Source: an uncultured Bacillota bacterium (lineage in GTDB: Bacteria; Bacillota_I; Bacilli_A; Erysipelotrichales; Erysipelotrichaceae). Taken from it: DNA of 6,888 bases. Location: NCBI GenBank assembly GCA_900321955.1, contig ONXX01000069.1, positions 1-6,888 of the forward strand, read 5' to 3'. Shown piece by piece: positions 6,693-6,888 of this stretch (its first letter is position 1; each line of letters starts with the position of its first letter). The translations under genes were made by a program, and so were the position numbers. The notes under the pieces are model-generated. The model had not been told where the DNA came from. It did no database searches and saw only the letters and a list, made by a program, of their open reading frames with translations.

Positions 6693-6888
6693 GCCGCATT
6701 GAATTAAAAGACGTCTCCATGGTCTATCCTTTTCAGGAAGTCAACGGCTTATTCGGACGCAAGAAAAAAGAAGAGATCCTGAAAAAACAAAAAGCCATGC
6801 CTTACACCTCCAACGAAGGTGTCGTGGCTTTGCAGTACTTCTCCGCTGTCTTTCATGACGGGGAATTCATCGCCATACTCGGTCCGTC
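6689..6888 (+). CDS. ABC transporter ATPase subunit, N-terminal part (3' truncated by window edge)
   Basis: The first 66 residues of a nucleotide-binding subunit, probably the MsmX/UgpC type that powers CUT1 sugar importers, ending exactly where Walker A begins ('GEFIAILGPS', 58-67; the last codon TCN is serine whatever its third base). The start ATG at 6689 overlaps the YesL-like stop (ATGA) and has AAAGGGG at 6674-6680. Beta strand 1 is 'IELKDVSMVYPF' (4-15), and 'VVALQYFSAVFHDGEF' (45-60) is the usual lead into Walker A. Between these lie about 30 residues (15-44, with the basic stretch 'GRKKKEEILKKQK') where MsmX and UgpC have only a few. It is plausibly the engine of the permeases at 1655-3549, but specificity cannot be shown from this fragment. 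Confidence 0.88.
   Translation, partial: MSRIELKDVSMVYPFQEVNGLFGRKKKEEILKKQKAMPYTSNEGVVALQYFSAVFHDGEFIAILGP

Overview
The window reads as a carbohydrate-uptake and processing locus from a Firmicute (Bacillota). The evidence is the strong AGGAGG-type ribosome binding sites, an all-plus-strand operon layout with short gaps or ATGA overlaps, LplB/YtcP-type ABC permeases, an AraC-type regulator and a YesL (DUF624) protein. Base composition is mixed, near half GC by eye, and leucine is split between CTG/CTC and TTA. A gut-type Clostridia or Erysipelotrichia genome would fit, but the exact lineage is inference. Seven protein genes plus one partial gene at the right edge fill the window. No RNA gene, CRISPR array, insertion sequence or attachment site was seen.

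Left part (1-1582): the C-terminal portion of an AraC-family regulator, open at the left edge, overlaps by 14 bases a gene for a small single-pass membrane protein. That protein's outer domain faintly resembles a solute-binding protein. A long A/T-rich hairpin with a T-tract begins inside the second gene's stop codon and probably ends this unit.

Middle (1588-5105): after an A/T-rich leader come two ABC sugar permeases (LplB type, then YtcP/LplC type), 8 bases apart. A serine beta-lactamase-like hydrolase without a signal peptide follows 17 bases later. A GC-capped hairpin with a T-rich tail lies just after the hydrolase.

Right part (5107-6888): a polysaccharide-deacetylase-family protein, also without a signal peptide, overlaps by 4 bases a YesL-like membrane protein. 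That in turn overlaps by 4 bases an ABC ATPase of the MsmX/UgpC type, cut by the window edge just at its Walker A motif.

Working model (inference): the permeases and the ATPase form one importer for an oligosaccharide or modified glycan. The regulator senses or reports it, and the two cytoplasmic hydrolases remove ester or N-acyl groups after uptake. The canonical lipoprotein solute-binding subunit and any glycoside hydrolase or lyase are absent from the window. The locus resembles the Bacillus yes (rhamnogalacturonan) region in having YesL, AraC and permease genes together, but the hydrolase/deacetylase pair and the local ATPase differ from it. I see no clearly new system. The least explained items are the membrane protein at 879-1538, the N-terminal insert in the ATPase and the missing binding protein.
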